NCBI GenBank assembly: GCA_029961685.1 | Contig: JARWKL010000010.1 | Location: 1,426,001-1,490,000 of the forward strand | Source: Aristolochia californica | Taxonomy: Eukaryota > Streptophyta > Magnoliopsida > Piperales > Aristolochiaceae | Length of the DNA: 64,000 nucleotides | Reading direction: 5' to 3' | Shown here: piece by piece, positions 57,530 through 64,000 of the stretch | How the letters are laid out: each line of letters begins with the position of its first letter | Position numbering within the stretch: the stretch's first letter is position 1 | The notes under the pieces: model-generated | Database searches by the model: none | What the model was told of the DNA's origin: nothing | What the model saw: only the letters and a program-made list of their open reading frames with translations | Program-made: the position numbers and the translations under genes

Positions 57530-60189
57530 CATCCTCTTCTTCTTCTTTTCTTTTCATTTGTTTCCTTTTCTTCCCCCATGAATTCATTTACTATAAATCA
57601 TATTTCTTCGAATGTAATTGTTCAAAGAAAAGCCCAGAACAGAACTGAATCAGAGTAAACTGAGACCAAACAGTCCCCCCTTTTGAGCTGCCAGACAGAC
57701 GAACGAACTTCAGCAAGCAAAGGCTCCTCTTTAAGTACACACTTTTGTATGTAAATCAGCAGTGTTATGTTGTTTCAACCATCAGTATTTCAGGATTCTC
57801 ACCCAGTTTTCAAATTTCGGCATTTTAGTTTCCTGATCTTTACTTCTTTAGCACAGATGTTGTATATGCATTTGATCAAGAAATACGCACAGTCATGAAT
57901 TAAAGTTGTGTTGGAGATTATTATAAAAAACAGGTTGTGTTTGAAGTTTGTTTAATAGGAATTAAGATTTGTTTAGTGATTTTGAAAATCAATTATTTGT
58001 TCGTGTTCTTCCTATGTGGCTCTCCGCTCGAGTATCTTTTATTTTGAATTAATCATCTCCATAACACCGATCATTGCTCTAAGCAAACATCCCCAATTCA
58101 TCATTTGATCGAGAGAAACTTCAGAGCTTCATCAATGGGTAATTTGCTGACAACCCGAGAGAAGAAGAAGACGGAATAGGATTTCGCCATATAATTAATA
58201 TTAAAAATGAATTAAATTAAATCACTTCATACGTTGCAGTTACAAATATTTTATGTATCAATAAAATTACCTATTTACCCTTATAAAGTAAAATTACAAA
58301 ATTGCCCTTATAAAGTAAAATTACATAAAACAGCCTTATTGGTTCAATGTTTTAAATTTATAAATGTTTTTGTGGTAACAACACTCCATTGAATTACAAT
58401 TCTCTTAAATTTAATAAAATTACTAAAATACCTTTACATCGAAATTATACATGTAATAATAAATGGGTGGATGGAGTTACCGAATCAAGTCAAAATTTGC
58501 CACCCATACTTATAGACGAGTATCGGTAGTAACAAGCGGAATGAGTAATTAGTATTTCATTACCTATTTGCTTTACCCAACACTTATTCTTTTAAGTGGG
58601 AGAAGATATTTTTATATGTATTTTTTTATTTTTATTAATATTTCATTACTATTTTTATGCACATAAATAAATTTATTTGATTATTTTTATATGTATATTT
58701 CATTTTATATGAGAATAAAGATACTATCAAAATAAAAATTAATGAAAAGTAAAGTTTAAGATACATAAAAATAAGAATATAATTTAATTTAATTTAAAAG
58801 GTATTAAAATAAGTATTAAGAATTAAGAGAATACAAAAGTACACAAAGTTAGTTAATGTTAACATGTTAGTGTGTAATGCAAAAAAGGCGTATATACCTT
58901 TAAATAGAATAAATATTTTATATTTTCAATAGAATCAACTTATTTTAAAATTATTAAATTAAACTAATAAATATACAAATAATATATAACTATAATGAAA
59001 TTTAAATGTTTAAAATAACTATTTATTAATAGAATGGAAATATTAGTGTTATTGGTGATAATATTGTTTTATTTTGTATTTAATTACTAAAATTTTAAAC
59101 CGATTTGTTTAGAACCATAAATGTATTTGACTATACCAAGAAAAATATAACCAGGGGTGGGTGTTACATAATCTTTAATGTCTGTTGTGGTTCAGATTTA
59201 GAGGGTGTCATTAAGTCATAATCCAAACTATACCAAGCATTATATTACGTGGAGACGGCAATTATATGATCGTACCAATCTATTGACTATAAACTTGTTG
59301 CTTTTGGTAGAATGTTATATACTATGTTACGTAAAGTAATAAGCATAAAAATCCGTAACAAGGCATTTATGATTAATTTGAGTGATTACTTACACGTGAG
59401 TGGTAACTGACTCCTTGTATACCTAGAGACGATCGTCTTTATCAGACTAGACTATCAATCTACTTGCAATATTTCTAAATATGACCAAAACAAGCTTTTT
59501 AACCTTCGCTGAATTGGATCAACAGGAGCATTGTCTTCATCTAAGTGGCCATAATGCGAAAGACTCGAAATTTTACTCTATTTCCCTACACAAAAATTTG
59601 AATTTTCTCTCGAGATACTTTACTTTCAATGAAATTTAATAAGATCAAATTACTAACCCTCACTTCTTCATGCCAACATGCAAATCTTAAAAAAAAAAAT
59701 AAACACTTTTAACACTTTCTGAACACCAGCCTGATCCTCGGACCCAAGACCTGCTCAGACTTCCATTAAGATTTTATTAACACAGCCGTGCACTAATCTA
59801 GGAAAGCCTCACTGACAGACGACGGAAGAAATACTGGGCACCCGTGAAACAAAGCAAACTTCAATTCTTGTTGGGGTTGAAAAAAGCAGAAGAAAAGTAA
59901 ACAAATACCTTACTCACCTTGCTATTTTTGTGCATATCGCTTAAAGCAGCAGTTCAAAAAAGGGGAAAGAAAGCTGCAGCACGCTTTATTGTTTCACCAT
60001 AACAACAAGCAATTAATCTAGAAAATAAGATACATGACTAAGCTTGAAGACAAACCAGGCCTGTTCTCCTAATAATGGCCTGCTTCTCTTCTACTGTTAT
60101 CAAGACCCAGCTCTTGTGACACCCTTAATGTAGACTATTGCAAGAGAGCCCATGGCACAGAGTGTAAGTAACCAAAAAGCAGCGCCTCT
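57530..60189. other. Convergent intergenic region between the kinase and MTHFR
   Basis: Kinase 3' untranslated region first, then AT-rich DNA with no gene. A short direct repeat (CCCTTATAAAGTAAAATTAC, twice, 30 bp apart) lies at 58276-58325. MTHFR 3' untranslated region should lie just left of 60190 on the minus strand. Confidence 0.45.
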
Positions 60190-63100
60190 TCAAATATCGT
60201 TAAATACTGCAAAGATATCTCCATGGATGTAGTCATTATCCACCAGGCAGACCAAGAAATAACTTTTTTGCACCTGTTAAAAAGAGTGCCCCGTTTACAA
60301 AATTTTGATAATAAAAATAAAGAATAAAGCTAGTGAATTTAAAAGTTCTAAACAAACGAAGAAGGTAAACAGAAACTCACGTAACCAGTAACAAACCCAG
60401 AAAGAGGCTTCACTTTCATGACTAAGGATTAAATAAAAAATTCAAAATGTTGCATGGTCATACAGAGTGTTTCAGATCCTAAGGAAGAACCTCAAGGATC
60501 AGAGAGCAATATCTATCAGAAATCCTTTTTCTTTTACCTACCGAGAGGTCAACTATTCAGTTTTTCCATTCCTTATTTATACTAGAATTCTGGCAGTAAC
60601 TCTTTTTTCATGAGGATGCCAAGCAACCATTAGGTGATACACTTGGGAATAACACCAGGAACATTCCCACCTTTGGGAGCCTCTTTAATGCAATCTTCTT
60701 TCTCATCGTTACCAAAAAGAATAACCAGGAAAGATCACATCTGGCTAAAACGGCTTTTTTTCATTTAAAATGCTTTCAGAAACTTGAAGATTGCTCTTCA
60801 TCTTTCTTGAGGCCACAAAAGAAGTAGAGAAGCTGTGAAGCATAAATATAGTGAAAGAATTAGAAGTGCACCTCTTCCAATAATTTCCTGGAGGGATCAT
60901 CCTCTGGGTACAAGTTTCCCCATCCTCTTGTCCAGATCTCAAATGCCTCGTCCTTCCAGACCACAAAACTTGCAGGGTCCACAACAGTCGGCTGAATAAT
61001 CTCTTTGGCAGGGAAAACACCCCATGTGACAGCATTAACAGCATCTGGGCCAATGTTTGTCATGCATTGGCCTTCTTCATTCACAGCCATGAAGGTGAGA
61101 GATGGTAAAGCATTGCATTTTTTTACCAACAAATCTAACTTATCTCTGGAGCAGAAGAACTCCAAATAGGCCTTCTGATATACATAGCCACCTGGCCCAC
61201 CCCATCCTGTCAAAAGCATGTTAAACAAAATGAGTACATTTAGTTTCATACACCGGTATGATCTCTCCTAGTGCAGCAAAAAGTTATAATATATCTGCTT
61301 ACTTACCCACTGTGGGAGAGTCAGATTTCTCCCCATTGATAGCAGGTTGGCTATTGATAGTAAGGAAACCATTCAAATTAATCTGTCCTAATTTCTCATC
61401 AATGATCTTTGTTTCTGGCTGAAGCCCATCTAACTCTGACCAGGGACTTGTTTTGAGCTTCCCCAAACAGATGTTCATGAATCTCTGACAAAAGACAAAG
61501 TAGACATAACTACACACTTTCACAAATGCACCTCTAACAGAACATTCAGAATAATACTAGTTCTGTCTCTGCATCAGGCCAAAAACACTGGAAAAGCAAC
61601 ATAAAACAAAGTTAGAAATTATACATCACGTATATCTTCAATAGACTTTAGTGGGACAGCCCATTCTTCTTGAAGTTTCTTGTTGCGTGCACGTGGCCTC
61701 ATGAACTGCAAGGAAGGCAATGATTAGTCAGGGTTATGCTCCCAAAAGATAAAGAAACTCACATTTGCAGTAAGAAGAACATTAGGAGTTTTCCCGTAAG
61801 ATATTGATTCAAGTATGGATCTAAAAAGAAATAAGTAACAGCACAGAGCAAAAAAAAAGTCATTTTTTTTAGAGTCCTGAGACTTCTTCTTTCACTTGAA
61901 GCTCTGAAAAGTAGAAATGGTGTGAAGACTAATGTAGCAGATTTTTATCTTTACAAACAGACAGTTGACATACTCCCACAAACCAAAAGAAATAAATTGA
62001 CTCTTGGTTGTTACATTCAATATAATTCACATTTTAAAAAGTGGTAAAGAACGTAGAACAAGGAAAACAAATTTAAAAGGTTCTTTGGCCTCCATCCTTC
62101 ACTACACTTTAATCACTGGATGAGCTAAAGACTGACAACAACGGGTTTTGTTTTTAAATGGCATGTTTCGATATTAAAGAGGAAGGATGTACAACTGCAT
62201 CTGCCCATATATTGGGGAGAGCAACCAAAACAACATAAAAATACAGAATGAGATCAACTCATGAAAAGAACAAGAAAGAACCAACAATCTGCAAATATAT
62301 TACACACATCCCACATCCAAGTAGTTTCCTCAGCATCCATGGAAACACCCGCGTTGGCTTTTTTATCAGCTTTCCCATTTGCCCACTGATAATATAAGTT
62401 GTCAAATTCGATACTTCTAGCAATCACATATTCGTTCTTAATGAACCAAGTCCTTTTTAGCATCTTGAATAATATATCATAATGAAATAGAAAACCAAAA
62501 AAAGTGGTCTAAAGATTGCACAGCAGAACTATTGGATATGATAAGTCCTTACTTTTCCGATAGTTCTAACATTCATACAAAAAAAATAAAAAAGAACAGT
62601 GAACTTTCTTTTAGGCTGTCACTGATACCTAGAAATGAAGTCTTCCTTTTTAATGAAAATATAGAGAAAAGCTGCTACTTGAGGCAGTAAGACATGCTTT
62701 CTTTCATGTTCAAGAAAAGATATTAACTAGTTATTAATGTTTTATTTGATTTTTCCTGCCAAACATATGGTATATATGCATGCTATGATAATTGAATGCA
62801 TGAGATCTGAAAAAATAATGTAAAGAGTCAAATAATTTAGAACCATAGTTACCTGGTGGTCACTCAGAGCTCCATATGATGGATTGCCAGAATCACCCCA
62901 TCGTCCACGTGGATACTGATCCCACCCAAGAGTCCTGGATATGTAGCTTTTTGGACGGTTCGCCCTATCATATTGACATCAAGAGAGATTTGGACATGGT
63001 TCATTCTTCAAGCACTGAGATACATACCAGCTTTACTTATTGCTTATTTAATTTTTTTATAAAAAAAGTACCAGAAAATTGGGCGAACATCTTCTTTAAC

Positions 63101-63648
63101 ACGGAAAACATTTGCAGGCCGCCGCCATGGTAGAGGCCTAGAGATCTTGGTCTCGTCGATCAAGCCAAGGTTCTGCAGAAAATATAAAAATCAGCATTAA
63201 CATCATAAGGTGGATGGCTTTTGTGTGAGATAGTTTCGTGTCTATAAATTAGAGAGAGATCTGTTTATTTAATACCCTAGCTCTAGATATCCAAAAACAG
63301 GCATTTATTTCCAGATAATAAAAATAGAAATTATTTGCAGTGTAGCTACTCACAAAATACCCAAATAAGAGAGGAAACAAAAAAAAATCCAAAAGGTGAA
63401 CAATTAAAAACTGGTTTATGCATAACCAATTAAAACCAAATTTCTCATGAAATAAAGCTTCACTCAGAGCTTACCTTTAAAATAGCTAATGCAGATTTTT
63501 CCATGTTCAGTGTATAAAGATGCAAGGTCTTGATCCCATGAGACAGAATCTTCTTACACATTTCAGTTCCAAGGTGTACTCCATAAGCCCTAACTGCATC
63601 CTCGTTTTCTTTGATTGGCTCCAGAGCAGCCATAATGTCAGCAGGGAT
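60190..63648 (-). CDS. MTHFR: Methylenetetrahydrofolate reductase, C-terminal seven exons
   Basis: Minus-strand exons 63648-63475, 63172-63072, 62964-62853, 61705-61625, 61484-61307, 61206-60872 and 60273-60190 (TGA) join in phase to 354 residues, about 60 percent of the usual 590-600. The enzyme reduces 5,10-methylene-THF to 5-methyl-THF in the cytosol, feeding methionine and S-adenosylmethionine synthesis. The first visible exon ([32 protein letters not shown]) is the end of the FAD-binding catalytic barrel. The rest is the plant C-terminal domain: [76 protein letters not shown]. The end [17 protein letters not shown] is intact. The donor after LLEE (GAG-gtgcac) is weak but family homology supports it. 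Upstream exons lie beyond the right edge. Confidence 0.95.
62144..62463 (-). mobile_element. LINE 3'-end fragment in an MTHFR intron
   Basis: On the minus strand an open frame (62463-62254) ends with [16 protein letters not shown], which resembles the C-terminal end of the LINE RNase H domain (pattern AN-x2-AD-x2-AN-x-GV). About 100 bp after its stop comes CTTTAATATCGAAACATGCC and an A-rich tail (62156-62144). The layout fits a 5'-truncated L1-type insertion in the same orientation as MTHFR. Confidence 0.55.
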
Positions 63649-64000
63649 CTGTAATATCGCAACAAATCAAGAATAATAAGGATAATATTACAATAACTCA
63701 TCTGCTGTGAGCTGCATCTCAGCTTCATGCCAACAACCTTACCCAAGACAAAATGCAATAAAACAAATTTGAGATCGACTATACAGATTCAGCTTAGATA
63801 CATGCAACAAAGAAAAGATTAGTCTATGTAGTTCACATCAGTGAGGAAGAACCAGGACACATCTATTATGAGTGAGGAAAATAATGCGTCACTGGAGAAG
63901 ATAATAAGGGGGGCATATACATAAGCACAAATAGTTCAATAAACCTAATACAACATACGCCCGATTGAGGCACCTTGCTGTCAAGGAATTTAAAGGTTCA

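Noticed and set aside
62254..62463. Frame in the MTHFR intron as an extra MTHFR exon
   Set aside because: MTHFR phases join without it, and its sequence resembles a LINE RNase H end.
1..64000. A coordinated undescribed multi-gene system
   Set aside because: All intact genes belong to well-known plant families with separate promoters and no shared unusual feature.

Overview
The window is nuclear DNA of a flowering plant. Genes carry GT-AG introns, the space between them is AT-rich and full of transposon debris, and the proteins are plant-specific families (3-ketoacyl-CoA synthase, AKR2, KORRIGAN, an LRR-VIII receptor kinase, plant MTHFR). Nothing suggests an organelle, bacterium or virus. The species cannot be told from sequence reading alone.

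Layout. 1-664: decayed LINE ending in poly(A), followed at 1099-2411 by the last two exons of an AlkB-type 2-oxoglutarate/Fe(II) dioxygenase. 2826-3143 and 7863-8242: two hAT-like elements. 4588-6120 and 13754-15295: two intronless KCS4/KCS9-type very-long-chain fatty acid elongase genes, which are tandem duplicates including promoter and leader; more pieces of the upstream block lie at about 10.9 and 12.4 kb. 15.3-24.2 kb: no recognisable gene, several tandem repeats (about 165, 254 and 181 bp units). 24210-31713: AKR2, 8 exons, with a small MITE and other insertions in its introns. 33846-37854 (minus): KOR1 endo-1,4-beta-glucanase, 6 exons. 38-52 kb: AT-rich, with a copia remnant (minus), a decayed LRR receptor kinase copy (about 43.64-45.31 kb) and a tiny TRIM retrotransposon with 82-bp LTRs inside it. 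52087-57529: complete LRR-VIII receptor kinase of the HPCA1 group, 19 exons. 60190-63648 (minus): the C-terminal seven exons of MTHFR, with a LINE tail in one intron; the gene runs off the right edge.

The genes are ordinary single-copy loci, not an operon. Two contextual links stand out. KOR1 beside an HPCA1-type kinase matches the Arabidopsis neighbourhood I remember (At5g49720 and At5g49760), so this part looks like conserved synteny. KCS genes beside AKR2 may also be an old linkage, and the two proteins have been tied together in very-long-chain lipid biology. I found no convincing undescribed system; the most informative novelties are the KCS duplication with asymmetric divergence, the TRIM in the receptor kinase pseudogene, and the 181-bp satellite-like array. 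Exon borders were worked out by hand from splice signals, reading phase and family resemblance.
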